Below, piece after piece: positions 9,949-19,509 of a stretch of DNA of 64,000 nt. Made by a program: the position numbers and the translations under genes. The first letter of the stretch is position 1; the number at the start of each line of letters is the position of its first letter. This DNA is from Sulfurovum lithotrophicum (GTDB lineage Bacteria; Campylobacterota; Campylobacteria; Campylobacterales; Sulfurovaceae): the NCBI RefSeq assembly GCF_000987835.1, contig NZ_CP011308.1, forward strand, positions 1,426,001-1,490,000, read 5' to 3'. The notes below the pieces were generated by a model. It had not been told where the DNA came from. It saw only the letters and a list, made by a program, of their open reading frames with translations, and made no database searches.

Positions 9949-11123
9949 TTGCTGTTTATCCTTTGAAACATAAATGGTAACATCACAATACTTCCAAAAA
10001 ACAATGAAGCTGGTGAGAAAAAACTAGTGAAATTGGTAACAAAAAAACTTTGAGCTAAAGCTGATACCCATATAGCTGTAAGAACTCTCCTTTGATTAAA
10101 TTCCATATATTTTATTTTCCTGTATACATATATATATGGTAAAGAAAAAATAAAGATTCCAACTATCCCCCCCTCTACCAATAATTCTACAAACATATTG
10201 TCGGCATGAAATTTAACTGGGCCACCTGTTGCTTCATTAAGTTTATTATAACTATGCACCAATACAGAAAGATCAGGATTGTCTTTTGCTCCAAAAAATA
10301 ATCCTATGTTTGTAGAGATATCTTGCAATGCATATGACCATATTACCAATCTACCACTACTGGCTGTATTTAAAAAGCTTGTATCTACAACTGCAAAAAA
10401 TATTATTATACTAATAACAAATAAAGATTTTAAAAGGATCTTTATTTTTAAATTATATATATAATATACTACATAGAACATTATCATTGCGAGCATGACA
10501 TTTCTAGAGTGAGCTGCATAAGCTATACTAAAAATAATCAACGGCATTAATACTTTCCAAAAAAAGTTATATTTTTTAATTCCATCAAAAACTATCAATA
10601 ATAGAATGGAATAAAATGCTACTTGCCCATACTGTGCAAAAAAATTAGGGTTCTCATATAAAAAAGAGAATCTATTATTAAAATAAGCCAGATCCATTCC
10701 CTTTGTACTAATTGCATAAATCCCAAATAAAATAATAATAAAAAATACAATTATCATAGAATTCATAAACTTATTAAGAAACTTTTTATTTATAGTCCAA
10801 TAATTTGAGAATATAAATACATAAAAACTCCATGCAAAGTATAAGGCTATTACTTGTATATGATAGGTATTTTTATATAGTATTGATATCACTAAATAAT
10901 AAAAAGGAAATAGTAGCGATAGAAAAAATATTTTAATTTTAATTTTTTTCTTATATCGAATAAAAGCAATTGTAAGAACTAGTAATAAAACAGCAAGTAA
11001 AGGCTGTTTCATTTTTGATGCATTTACCATTTGCTCATAAGATAAAGATAAATTATTACTAATTCCAGTCCATATCATAAATAATACAAGGAAAAAATAG
11101 GGTAGATATCTTAATAGTTTCAT
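9945..11123 (-). CDS. Wzy-type polymerase / O-antigen ligase-like membrane protein
   Basis: This 392-residue integral membrane protein has about 10-12 hydrophobic segments from residue 5 onward. It carries the large periplasmic loop signature of the Wzy_C family near residue 300 (FHADNMFVELLVEGGIVG, equivalent to HNxxLxxLxExGxxG) and Arg in NTASSGRLVIW. In a locus with wzx, wza and wzc this is most simply the repeat-unit polymerase; a ligase role cannot be excluded. The A+T content is higher than in the neighbouring housekeeping genes, as is usual for variable polysaccharide genes. Confidence 0.8.
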   Translation of the reverse strand: MKLLRYLPYFFLVLFMIWTGISNNLSLSYEQMVNASKMKQPLLAVLLLVLTIAFIRYKKKIKIKIFFLSLLFPFYYLVISILYKNTYHIQVIALYFAWSFYVFIFSNYWTINKKFLNKFMNSMIIVFFIIILFGIYAISTKGMDLAYFNNRFSFLYENPNFFAQYGQVAFYSILLLIVFDGIKKYNFFWKVLMPLIIFSIAYAAHSRNVMLAMIMFYVVYYIYNLKIKILLKSLFVISIIIFFAVVDTSFLNTASSGRLVIWSYALQDISTNIGLFFGAKDNPDLSVLVHSYNKLNEATGGPVKFHADNMFVELLVEGGIVGIFIFSLPYIYVYRKIKYMEFNQRRVLTAIWVSALAQSFFVTNFTSFFSPASLFFGSIVMLPFMFQRINSK

Positions 11124-11125
11124 AG

Positions 11126-12394
11126 TTAAATCAATACTTTCATACTTTTTAAGGAATAAATCCTTATTATTACTATAATAAATAATAAAAAACTATTCAA
11201 AATAGCTAAGCCTATCATACCAAACTGCATTACGATAAAATAACCCCCAAAGATAAGTATTAAAACAAAAAATAAATTTAAGTAAAACTCGTATTTTTTC
11301 TTTTCATTGATTATGAGCATAGTTGCATTTAATCCATTCATAGATACAAAAGAAAACCCTACCAGTAGTGTAATAAAGACATTCTTTCCGGAACTATATT
11401 CCTGACCAAATAAAAGTATGATATAGTCATACCCAACAAACAGTATGACAAATAACAAGAGTGTCAAATACAACATTCTCTTTTGTAACACTTTAAATAA
11501 ACTGTGAAGTTTATCATACTCATGCGCAGTGTGAAGTTTGGAAAGTTTTGTTGCATATATGACATTAAAAGCCAAATAGATCATCAATGGAACAATAGCC
11601 AGACGATAATTTACAGCATATATGCCAACCTCATCAGCAGTCATAAAATGAGACAACAACAATAAGTCAATTACAGGTTGTTCAGCCATATACTGAATAA
11701 GTGTAATAAATATAAGAGCAAATGACAATTTATGGTATTTTTTAATAGTAGTAATACTTAAAGATTTTTTCTCATCTTTTCGCAGACACCAAAAAATATA
11801 TACAATACCAATGAATGCCAATATTAGAAACGTATAAATTCTAAAATCATATACTAATGTCAATTTCAATGAATTTGCATAAAGAATGTAAACCCATAAC
11901 AACAATAAAAATAGTGAAGGAGCCAAATAGTAAGTCAGCAATGCTCTTACATTAAATTTTTCAAGTCCTCTCATCAACGATGCCATAGTTGTAAACAGAA
12001 CAAAAGCAGGCAAATACAAAATAATTATTTTCAATTCGTATTCAAAATCGAATTGACTAATTAAATATTTATTAATCAATGCGTGATTACTTCCAACAAG
12101 CAAACCAATAATTATGGACATTACAGTCACAAAGAACAGAATATATGAAATAAGGAGTTTTGTACTCTCATTATATTTTTTTAACTTGGCTATAAAAAAT
12201 ATAAAGCCTTCATCCATACCAAGCTTTGCTATGATCGCCAATGTTGTAACCATTGTAAAAAGCAATTGAAATTTACCAAAATCACCAGCACTCAGATACC
12301 TTGCCAATAAAATAGCTATAAGGAAGTTAACTGCCTGTAAAAAAACCATTCCCCCGGCAGTCATCATGAAAGAAACAATGTTTTTTTCCTTCAT
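11126..12394 (-). CDS. Wzx-type repeat-unit flippase (MATE/MOP superfamily)
   Basis: This 422-residue protein has roughly twelve membrane-spanning segments. The N-terminal FQLLFTMVTTLAIIAKLGMDEGFIFFIAKL region is characteristic of polysaccharide transporters of the MOP superfamily (the family signature is G-x-x-F-x-L). It would flip the undecaprenyl-linked repeat unit across the inner membrane for Wzy. It overlaps the upstream glycosyltransferase gene by 4 nt and is followed 2 nt later by wzy. Confidence 0.85.
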   Translation of the reverse strand: MKEKNIVSFMMTAGGMVFLQAVNFLIAILLARYLSAGDFGKFQLLFTMVTTLAIIAKLGMDEGFIFFIAKLKKYNESTKLLISYILFFVTVMSIIIGLLVGSNHALINKYLISQFDFEYELKIIILYLPAFVLFTTMASLMRGLEKFNVRALLTYYLAPSLFLLLLWVYILYANSLKLTLVYDFRIYTFLILAFIGIVYIFWCLRKDEKKSLSITTIKKYHKLSFALIFITLIQYMAEQPVIDLLLLSHFMTADEVGIYAVNYRLAIVPLMIYLAFNVIYATKLSKLHTAHEYDKLHSLFKVLQKRMLYLTLLLFVILFVGYDYIILLFGQEYSSGKNVFITLLVGFSFVSMNGLNATMLIINEKKKYEFYLNLFFVLILIFGGYFIVMQFGMIGLAILNSFLLFIIVIIRIYSLKSMKVLI

Positions 12395-13545
12395 TTACTA
12401 TTTACACTTTCATAAAATTTCATAGCATTTTTCATAGTAAAATCATTAGAAGCATTTCTTGCATTTATACATTTTTTATCAAATTCAGATCGGTTCTCTT
12501 TCATTTGCAATATAAAATCAGATATTACAGCAACATCCCCCGGATTACAAATAGCACCGCAATCATATTTTTCGATCAAATTACCAAGTTCCGAATTCCT
12601 AAGTGCAATCGCTAAAATGCAATTACCCGCACTCAGCATATAATACGTTTTACTCGGTACAGACAGGGCTTCCGCTCCTACGCCCAAAGTAACAACTCCA
12701 ATATCTGCAGCCGTCATGGAAAACGGAATGACTTCAGGGGCCTGAAAAGGAAGCATAAGAACATTTTTCAAGTCATAAGCCTCAATCATTTTCATAAGTG
12801 AAGCTTTCTTAACCCCTTCCCCTATGATAAGAAACTGGATCTCTTTATGATCTCTCAGCAGATTCGCAGCCTCGATTAAAGATTCTAGATCATGTGTTTG
12901 CCCCAGGTTTCCGGAATACATCACAACAAATTTGTCTTTCAGATCATGTTTGTCAACAAACCAGTTTTCCGATTTATCCATAGGCTTTATAAAAGATGTA
13001 TCTACCCAGTTATGCACCACCACAGGTTTGGCTTCCGGAGCGTAGTAGAGTATCGTTTGAGACATATTTTCACTGATAGTAAAAACTGTTTTCGCTTCAT
13101 TGAACAGCTTTTTGTTTATCTTCGCCCATATTTTGTATATAAAAGAATCTTTTTTGATATAACCGAAATTGACCAAAGCATCCGGATAAATATCATATAT
13201 CAAAAGATGAAAGGTTTGATGGAAAAACTTTTTAAAGAACAGGCTCAGTATAGGAACAAAAGGTGGATTGCTTACCAAAAACAGTTCACTGTTTTTGTCC
13301 AGGAACAAAAGCTTCCAAAAAGTCTGAATGGTAAACATCAACCATGTATAAATACGGTATACGGCCTTCATCCGGTTGTACTTTATAAGATACTGCACTT
13401 CAATGGTTGGATCCAGTGAAGCCGATGCCTTTTCTACCTCACCTGTCAATAATATAACTTTGCAATTCTCTTTGCTTGCAAAGTCATTGAGAATATCTAT
13501 GAACAAAGGACCAGTCACCTGATTTACAAATACAAATGTCTTCAT
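12391..13545 (-). CDS. Family 4-type glycosyltransferase (WbuB-like)
   Basis: This is a 384-residue GT-B glycosyltransferase. N-terminal residues 1-20 form the first strand and loop (FVFVNQVTGPLFIDIL), FHLLIYDIYPDALV occupies the middle, and the C-domain starts with FVVMYSGNLGQTHDLESLI and includes LIIGEGVKK and LSVPSKTYYMLSAGNCI. The usual E-x7-E is replaced by a PSKTYYMLSAG-type loop, as in several GT4 members that transfer N-acetyl-aminosugars or fucose derivatives. It overlaps both neighbours by 4 nt. Confidence 0.85.
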   Translation of the reverse strand: MKTFVFVNQVTGPLFIDILNDFASKENCKVILLTGEVEKASASLDPTIEVQYLIKYNRMKAVYRIYTWLMFTIQTFWKLLFLDKNSELFLVSNPPFVPILSLFFKKFFHQTFHLLIYDIYPDALVNFGYIKKDSFIYKIWAKINKKLFNEAKTVFTISENMSQTILYYAPEAKPVVVHNWVDTSFIKPMDKSENWFVDKHDLKDKFVVMYSGNLGQTHDLESLIEAANLLRDHKEIQFLIIGEGVKKASLMKMIEAYDLKNVLMLPFQAPEVIPFSMTAADIGVVTLGVGAEALSVPSKTYYMLSAGNCILAIALRNSELGNLIEKYDCGAICNPGDVAVISDFILQMKENRSEFDKKCINARNASNDFTMKNAMKFYESVNSK

Positions 13546-14735
13546 AACTTCAGATCCTTCACAATTTTCTCCATGATTTCTAAATAATCAACAAGATATG
13601 TATCAAATGAATAAAACATTTCATTATTATTTTGCTGCAAGGCAAAAATAAGGTTTTCTACTAAAAAGACTCTTAACATTCGTTCTACATCATTATCATC
13701 AAGGCAGGATATACTCTTTTTGAAAAGATCATATTCCTTATTTTTCCCTTGTTGATAGAACATAACAAATGCATCATAAAACAGTTCAATTGATCTTGCC
13801 TTTAATACAAAGGTCAACGCATCATAGTCAACAGAACGTTTTTTTGCATTTTCCCAGTCGATCAACCAGATATTATCTTTGTCCAACAATATATTTGCAG
13901 CCTGGAAATCTCCATGTGTCATAGCAAGACTGATCGTTTCTCTATTTGACTCGAAAGAAAATAACTTATCGCAAAGCGACAATACCCTGTCACGAATAGA
14001 TGAAAAAACCTTATTGTCAAGAAGACCGTCTATCTCACTGTGAAGTTGTGATTCATAACTTGGCAGCTCTATTTCTTCAATAGTTTGTCCATACAGTGTC
14101 TGAAGATTGGAGATTGCTTTTTCTAATGCTTCTTGAGCGGTTTGATCGTCTTGAAGTCTGTTTATCGGTGTTCCAGATATAATCTCTTCTGAAAAAAAAG
14201 AGTGCGCAGGGTTACATGAGAGAAGTTTTGGTATATCCATATCTTTCATCTTCTCTCTAAGCAGTACTTCATTGTCAAAAAAATATCGGCTAAAACCCTT
14301 CTTCAAAATAACGATCATCGAATCTGACTTGAGATCCATAATTCGTAATCTATTGTTCCCACCCAGAATTAAAATATCTTTGGCATGGGGAACCAAAGGG
14401 TTTATCTCCAGGACACTTTCAGCGAAGAAAAAAGAAAAAGGGAAAGTCGTTGCCAAATTTACATAGGCAGTTTGCATCCAACGTTTTAGTCTCTTTGGAT
14501 GATATGAAAATTCTTTCTTTGTTTGACCAAATATATTTTTGTCTACGTGTGGATTGAAGATAATATTAAGTTTACTATTCACTAAAAAAATATTTCTATT
14601 AAATAAATCTTTGATTTTCTTGCTTCTTAATTGAATGTTTCTCTTCTTACCGTCAATATTGTGATAATACGCATCTAAAGTACGAAATAGTATATCCCAA
14701 AATGGTTCACGCTCAATAAGTAACTCTATTTTCAT
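13542..14735 (-). CDS. APH/choline-kinase-like phosphotransferase
   Basis: This 397-residue protein contains the kinase catalytic loop MTHGDFQAANILLD (HGDxxxxN) followed by IWLIDWENAKK (the metal-binding D-W-E motif), diagnostic of the aminoglycoside phosphotransferase/choline kinase family. The N-terminal 100 residues are a separate part rich in basic residues. It probably phosphorylates a small metabolite or a carrier-linked sugar; the target is unknown. It overlaps both the upstream thymidylate-kinase-like gene and the downstream glycosyltransferase by 4 nt, so the three are co-translated. Confidence 0.8.
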   Translation of the reverse strand: MKIELLIEREPFWDILFRTLDAYYHNIDGKKRNIQLRSKKIKDLFNRNIFLVNSKLNIIFNPHVDKNIFGQTKKEFSYHPKRLKRWMQTAYVNLATTFPFSFFFAESVLEINPLVPHAKDILILGGNNRLRIMDLKSDSMIVILKKGFSRYFFDNEVLLREKMKDMDIPKLLSCNPAHSFFSEEIISGTPINRLQDDQTAQEALEKAISNLQTLYGQTIEEIELPSYESQLHSEIDGLLDNKVFSSIRDRVLSLCDKLFSFESNRETISLAMTHGDFQAANILLDKDNIWLIDWENAKKRSVDYDALTFVLKARSIELFYDAFVMFYQQGKNKEYDLFKKSISCLDDNDVERMLRVFLVENLIFALQQNNNEMFYSFDTYLVDYLEIMEKIVKDLKL

Positions 14736-15382
14736 ATCAATTCTTTAACTATATCGCTATGAACTTTCTCGATAGGCTGCATAGCATCAATAGACTTCCA
14801 TTTTGCCTGTTCATTTAATTCTTTGTAATTGTCCAGTCTGTTACTTAATGTCTCTTTTGAGTCAGGAAACGGTTCATCTTTCCTTGACAATCTATCTACT
14901 GAAATATCCAAAGGAATATCCAGATAGAGAGGTACGTCAGGTACAGGAGCACAAAAGACCAATACTTTCCATAAAAACATCTTTTCAACATTTATATTTT
15001 CAAAATTCAATCTGAAATCTATCAAAGTATCCCAAATATACCTGTCAGCAATTATGGTTCTGCCAAAAAGCATCAAAAGTCTAAAATAAACAGCATATAA
15101 AAAGAATAGATCTATAATCGCAATTGTCAACCATAACTTTGCAATTTTTGGATTTTTAAGCTTCTTTTCCCGTTCTGAGGTCCGGCCTGCACTTGGTACT
15201 TTTTTACCTGCTAATTTTCTAATGATGTCTTTTAGTAAAAGAAAACCTGGTGTATATCCGCCTCGTGACCAGATATATTTGACAGAGATATTTTTTTTGT
15301 TTAGATATTCGGTCATTAAATCAATCTGAGTTGTTTTACCTGCGCCATCCAAGCCGCTTATTGTAATTAATTTACCAAGCAT
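14732..15382 (-). CDS. Thymidylate-kinase-like P-loop kinase
   Basis: This 216-residue protein opens with a P-loop (ITISGLDGAGKTTQIDLM) and has the DR(Y/x)-type motif IIADRYIWDTLIDF near residue 110 and a LID-like RLSRKDEPFPDS segment, matching the dTMP kinase family. A hydrophobic stretch (LWLTIAIIDLFFLYAVYF) is unusual for a housekeeping dTMP kinase, and the location in the polysaccharide operon argues for a dedicated role, perhaps phosphorylating a nucleotide or lipid-linked intermediate. The true substrate is unknown. Confidence 0.75.
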   Translation of the reverse strand: MLGKLITISGLDGAGKTTQIDLMTEYLNKKNISVKYIWSRGGYTPGFLLLKDIIRKLAGKKVPSAGRTSEREKKLKNPKIAKLWLTIAIIDLFFLYAVYFRLLMLFGRTIIADRYIWDTLIDFRLNFENINVEKMFLWKVLVFCAPVPDVPLYLDIPLDISVDRLSRKDEPFPDSKETLSNRLDNYKELNEQAKWKSIDAMQPIEKVHSDIVKELI

Positions 15383-15383
15383 T

Positions 15384-16607
15384 TTAAGAATTCCCCAAAT
15401 ACCAGGTATAGATTTTTTCTATACCATCTTTTAATTCAACACTATGCTTCCACCCAAGACTATGAAGCTTGGAAACATCTGTCAGCTTCTTCATGGTTCC
15501 GTCGGGTTTGTCCGTGTTAAAATAAAGCTCACCGTTAAAACAAATGAGATCTTTTATCATATAAGCTAAATCTTTTATACTAATATCTGTTCCTGTTCCA
15601 ATGTTGATGTGAGTGTTTCGCACTTCAGTGATAGTGGATTGTGATAGTGACTGTGGTTGGGTTAGTGCTTCGCAGGACTTTTCATCAGCCATTGGCTGTG
15701 TGATAGTGGATTGTGATAGTGATAGGTTATTGGTTATTGGTGTATTTGTAAATTGTTGAGAGATGATATCTTTGAAATCTCTGTTTTCCATGAGAAAGAC
15801 ACAGGCATCTGCCATATCGGTCGAGTATAGAAATTCGCGTTTCGGGTTCCCCGAACCCCAAATTTCTATACTAATGTTTAATTTTGAATGTTCAATGTTT
15901 AATGATTTGATTCCATATTTATCTAGAATAGACAATATCTCTTTTTCAGATGCACTGCCATCTATACCTTCAATCGGGAGTTTATTTAAATCATTTCTAA
16001 TAGCTTCCCAATTGTTCTCTTCAAGAGCTTTACCCAGATGAACCTTACGGATTAAAGCGGGTAATACATGCGACTTCTCAAGATCGAAGTTGTCGTTGGG
16101 GCCGTAAAGGTTGGTCGGCATGACGGAGATATAGTTGGTTCCGTACTGCAGGTTGTAACTCTCACACATCTTGATACCCGCGATCTTGGCGATGGCATAA
16201 GGTTCGTTGGTGTACTCCAGCTCGCTTGTCAGCAGGTATTCCTCTTTCATAGGCTGAGGGCAGTTTTTGGGGTAGATGCAGGTGGACCCCAGGAACATCA
16301 GTTTCTTCACACCGTTAAGGTAACTCTGGTGGATGATGTTATTCTGGATCTGGAGGTTTTCATAAATGAAGTCGGCACGGTAGGTGTTGTTCGCCACAAT
16401 ACCGCCCACTTTCGCGGCTGCGAGAAAAACATAGTCTGGTTTTTCCGTCTCGAAGAATTCCTTGACGGCATTCTGGTCCAAGAGGTCCAGTTCACTGTGC
16501 GTCCTGCCTATGACATTGGTATAGCCCTTGGCTTTGAGGTTGTTGACAATGGCGGAGCCTACCAGTCCCCTGTGACCGGCAACGTAGATCTTGCTGTTTT
16601 TTTGCAC
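15384..16607 (-). CDS. fcl: GDP-L-fucose synthase with internal repeat insertion
   Basis: This bifunctional epimerase/reductase converts GDP-4-keto-6-deoxy-mannose to GDP-L-fucose. The Rossmann motif [12 protein letters not shown], the Ser-Tyr-Lys set ([17 protein letters not shown]) and the C-terminal [14 protein letters not shown] are intact. At 407 residues it is about 85 longer than usual. The extra length is in two places: around residues 200-241, which include [12 protein letters not shown], and about 284-329, encoded by 15621-15755, which contains two identical 22-bp direct repeats 72 bp apart. The inserts keep the frame. Whether the enzyme remains active is open. It lies 8 nt after gmd. 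Confidence 0.9.
   Translation of the reverse strand: MQKNSKIYVAGHRGLVGSAIVNNLKAKGYTNVIGRTHSELDLLDQNAVKEFFETEKPDYVFLAAAKVGGIVANNTYRADFIYENLQIQNNIIHQSYLNGVKKLMFLGSTCIYPKNCPQPMKEEYLLTSELEYTNEPYAIAKIAGIKMCESYNLQYGTNYISVMPTNLYGPNDNFDLEKSHVLPALIRKVHLGKALEENNWEAIRNDLNKLPIEGIDGSASEKEILSILDKYGIKSLNIEHSKLNISIEIWGSGNPKREFLYSTDMADACVFLMENRDFKDIISQQFTNTPITNNLSLSQSTITQPMADEKSCEALTQPQSLSQSTITEVRNTHINIGTGTDISIKDLAYMIKDLICFNGELYFNTDKPDGTMKKLTDVSKLHSLGWKHSVELKDGIEKIYTWYLGNS
15629..15722. repeat. Direct repeats inside fcl
   Basis: Identical 22-bp sequences (TGATAGTGGATTGTGATAGT plus GA) lie at 15629-15650 and 15701-15722. The 72-bp offset is exactly 24 codons, so the reading frame is preserved. The encoded serine/threonine-rich stretch has no counterpart in ordinary fucose synthases. 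Confidence 0.85.
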
Positions 16608-16615
16608 TGTACTGC

Positions 16616-17767
16616 CTATTCGAAATAGTTCATGATGGTGTAACCGCCCTCTTTGAGGTACTGGTCTTTGGTCATCAGGTGGAGGTCTGACTTCATCATA
16701 TCATTGACGAGCTCTTCGAGTTTGTATTCACGCTTCCAGCCGAGTTTCTGTTCCGCTTTTGTCGGATCACCGATAAGCAGGTCCACTTCGGTTGGACGGA
16801 AGTAGCGCGGATCAACGGCGACCACTGCTTTGCCTGCAAGCTCCTGGAGTCTTTGGACGTCAAGCCCGGCATTCTTCGCCTTTGTCTCATCGATGGACTT
16901 GACGATACCCACTTCATCGACACCTTCGCCTTTGAATTCCAGTTCGATACCCACATAACCAAACGCCATACGTACAAAGTCACGTACAGCCGTGGTGACA
17001 CCTGTAGCGATGACCCAGTCTTCGGGTTCATCCGCCTGAAGGATCAGCCACATCATCTTCACGTAGTCTTTGGCATGTCCCCAGTCACGCTTGGCATCGA
17101 GATTACCCAGGTAGAGTTTGTCCTGAAGGCCCAGAGCGATCTTGGAAGCAGCCCTTGTGATCTTTCTGGTTACGAAGGTTTCACCACGTACGGGAGATTC
17201 ATGGTTGAAGAGAATGCCGTTACAGGCAAACATGTCATACGCTTCACGGTAGTTGACCGTGATCCAGTAGGCATACATCTTTGCCACGGCATAAGGAGAA
17301 CGCGGATAGAACGGTGTCGTCTCTGTCTGAGGAACTTCCTGTACTTTTCCATAAAGCTCTGAAGTGGATGCCTGGTAGATGCGTGTCTTCTCTGTAAGTC
17401 CAAGCAGTCTGACCGCTTCGAGGATACGAAGTGTTCCCGTTCCGTCCGCATTGGCCACGTATTCGGGTGTTTCGAACGAGACGGCTACGTGAGACATGGC
17501 GGCGAGGTTGTAGATCTCGTCTGGCTGGACTTCCTGGATGATACGCGTCAGGTTCATGGAATCCGTCATCTCGCCATAATGCAGGATGAAGTTCCTGTGC
17601 TCTACATGTGGGTCCTGATAGAGGTGGTCGATACGGTCCGTGTTAAAAAGAGATGCTCTTCTTTTGATACCATGTACAATATACCCTTTCTTTAAAAGGA
17701 ATTCAGCCAGGTAGGACCCGTCCTGTCCAGTGACTCCGGTGATAAGTGCTACTTTTTGTTCTGCCAT
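16616..17767 (-). CDS. gmd: GDP-mannose 4,6-dehydratase
   Basis: This 383-residue short-chain-dehydrogenase-family enzyme makes GDP-4-keto-6-deoxy-D-mannose, the substrate of the next gene. Visible are the NADP-binding [15 protein letters not shown], the RRAS motif, the catalytic Thr/Glu/Tyr/Lys set in [14 protein letters not shown] and [15 protein letters not shown], and the [15 protein letters not shown] block typical of Gmd. The length is normal. The stop is adjacent to the manC-side gene order manC-gmd-fcl, the standard GDP-fucose cassette; the G+C content is higher than in the glycosyltransferase genes downstream. Confidence 0.95.
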   Translation of the reverse strand: MAEQKVALITGVTGQDGSYLAEFLLKKGYIVHGIKRRASLFNTDRIDHLYQDPHVEHRNFILHYGEMTDSMNLTRIIQEVQPDEIYNLAAMSHVAVSFETPEYVANADGTGTLRILEAVRLLGLTEKTRIYQASTSELYGKVQEVPQTETTPFYPRSPYAVAKMYAYWITVNYREAYDMFACNGILFNHESPVRGETFVTRKITRAASKIALGLQDKLYLGNLDAKRDWGHAKDYVKMMWLILQADEPEDWVIATGVTTAVRDFVRMAFGYVGIELEFKGEGVDEVGIVKSIDETKAKNAGLDVQRLQELAGKAVVAVDPRYFRPTEVDLLIGDPTKAEQKLGWKREYKLEELVNDMMKSDLHLMTKDQYLKEGGYTIMNYFE

Positions 17768-19171
17768 TTAATTCTCCATTCTTTTAAAATCATCAGCAAG
17801 ACGAACGATATCATCTTCGCCCACATACTCGCCTACCTGCGCTTCGATCATTACCAGGTCGATCTTTCCTACGTTTTCCAGACGGTGTATTTCTCCCATA
17901 GGGATATAGGTCGATTCATTCGCACGTACGAGATACTCTTTGTTGCCACGTGTAACGGTGGCTGTACCTGAGACAACGATCCAGTGTTCAGAACGGTGGA
18001 AATGTTTCTGCAGAGAAAGGCGTTTACCCGGTTTGACCACGATACGTTTGACCTTGTATCCATTGGATTCATCCAGTATAGTATAGGTTCCCCAAGGTCT
18101 GTGTGCAGTGACATGGATGTTGGGCAGCTCGGAGTTACGCTCTTTAAGCTTTTTCACTACTTCCTTGACCTTCTGTGAGCTACCCTTTTGGGAGACCAGA
18201 AGCGCATCGGCGGTGTCAACGATGAGCAGGTCATCCACATCAATGGCGGCGACCAGCTTTTCAGAGAGGATGAGATTGTTGCTGGCCTGCTGTGTGATGA
18301 TCTCTGAGTTCAGGGAAGAAGAAGCATTGCCGTTACTGTCCTGCGGCAGTTCCTCATATAGTGCGTCGAAACTTCCAAGATCGCTCCATGCAATGTCCGA
18401 AGGCACGACTTTGACACGGCTGCTCTGCTCCATCACCGCATAGTCGATGCTGTCTTCGGGGATGGCCATCATATCTTCATGGGATATACGGATCATGTCA
18501 TCTTTCTTTGCCTGTCCATAAGCCTTTACCGATGCTTCGAAGATCTCCGGTGCGTAGCTTTGGAGTTCATCAAGGAACGTACCCGCCTTGAAACAGAACA
18601 TCCCTGAGTTCCAGTAGTAGTTTCCTGCATCAAGATAGGACTGGGCGGTCTGTGCATCAGGCTTCTCCCTGAAGGAGCGGACATCTTCACCTTCTGCTTC
18701 AATATAACCAAACCCCGTTTCGGGATATTGTGGAGTGATACCGAAGGTAACGAGACTGCCCTGCACTGCCAGAGCTTTTGCTCTCTCTACAGCTTCCAGG
18801 TAGGCAACTTCATCCTTGATGAGATGATCGGAAGGTGTGACAAGGACTGTCTCTTCGGGGTCAAGCGCTAGACAGGCAAGCGCGATGGCCGGAGCTGTAT
18901 TCCTCCCTACCGGCTCCAACAGGAATGTTAAATGTTGAATGTTTAATTTTGAATGATCGTCGTTATGTTCTTCTATCTGGTCTACTGCCAGAAAGTACTG
19001 TTCTGTGTTGGAGACAATGAACTGAGAGTCGCAGGCTTTCTGGTTACGCTCCACGGTCTTCTGGAAGAGGGACTCTCCTTCGAAGAGCTTGACGAACTGT
19101 TTGGGCATAAGCGTACGGCTGAGTGGCCACAGCCGGGTACCGCTGCCGCCGCATAATATGATATTAGTCAT
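17768..19171 (-). CDS. manC: Mannose-1-phosphate guanylyltransferase / mannose-6-phosphate isomerase
   Basis: This 467-residue protein is fused in the usual AlgA/ManC way. The N-terminal nucleotidyltransferase half has the signature LCGGSGTRLWPLSR, VTPSDHLIKD and FREKPD, and produces GDP-mannose. The C-terminal cupin half, from about residue 350 (HRPWGTYTILDES, KRLSLQKHFHRSEHW), is the isomerase-type domain. A small insertion around residues 70-80 (NDDHSKLNIQHLTF) is encoded by the ATTCAAAATTAAACATT repeat that also occurs in fcl. It starts at 19171 and is followed directly by gmd. Confidence 0.92.
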   Translation of the reverse strand: MTNIILCGGSGTRLWPLSRTLMPKQFVKLFEGESLFQKTVERNQKACDSQFIVSNTEQYFLAVDQIEEHNDDHSKLNIQHLTFLLEPVGRNTAPAIALACLALDPEETVLVTPSDHLIKDEVAYLEAVERAKALAVQGSLVTFGITPQYPETGFGYIEAEGEDVRSFREKPDAQTAQSYLDAGNYYWNSGMFCFKAGTFLDELQSYAPEIFEASVKAYGQAKKDDMIRISHEDMMAIPEDSIDYAVMEQSSRVKVVPSDIAWSDLGSFDALYEELPQDSNGNASSSLNSEIITQQASNNLILSEKLVAAIDVDDLLIVDTADALLVSQKGSSQKVKEVVKKLKERNSELPNIHVTAHRPWGTYTILDESNGYKVKRIVVKPGKRLSLQKHFHRSEHWIVVSGTATVTRGNKEYLVRANESTYIPMGEIHRLENVGKIDLVMIEAQVGEYVGEDDIVRLADDFKRMEN

Positions 19172-19175
19172 CTAT

Positions 19176-19330
19176 TTATAATCTCCACGTAGGATCTTCC
19201 ATGATCCCTTTAATACCGATAAGCACCGGTTCATCTATACTGATACTTTCATACTTACTTCTTCCAAGTTCTTTAAACATTTTATGCCCCATAGTAACTC
19301 CGAGCATGTCATAATTCCTGTTTTCAGGTA
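19176..19330 (-). pseudogene. C-terminal remnant of a nucleotide-sugar dehydrogenase
   Basis: The minus strand ends with codons for VTMGHKMFKELG and DEPVLIGIKGIMEDPTWRL, which resembles the C-terminus of UDP-/GDP-sugar 6-dehydrogenases of the TviB/WbpA type (pattern: V..H..FK.L....vl.DIKG......RL). An open frame extends to 19412 but its first 35 residues look unrelated, and the rest of a roughly 420-residue enzyme is missing. It sits just downstream of the second operator, so it is likely the scar of a deleted gene that once headed this transcript. Confidence 0.5.
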
Positions 19331-19464
19331 AAATCATTAAAGGCCAATGTAGCCAGTTCCAGCAATAGCTATTTAATATTGCAAGGATAGGTAAAGGAAT
19401 GGGAATATGCATTATTTTGTTCCATCTTAACTATCCCCTTGTCCCCTGCCTTTTATTTTTCATA

Positions 19465-19509
19465 ATAATAGCTTTTTTACTCAAGAATGTATGTAGGAAT
19501 AATCTTACA
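19465..19509 (-). promoter_or_regulatory. RcsAB-box-like operator and promoter of the manC-gmd-fcl transcript
   Basis: TGTAGGAATAATCTTACA (19492-19509) is followed on the minus strand by ACATTCTTGAGTAAAAAAGC and TATTAT (19465-19470). The spacing and A-rich spacer match those of the copy at 23872-23916. It would drive manC and downstream genes. Confidence 0.65.
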
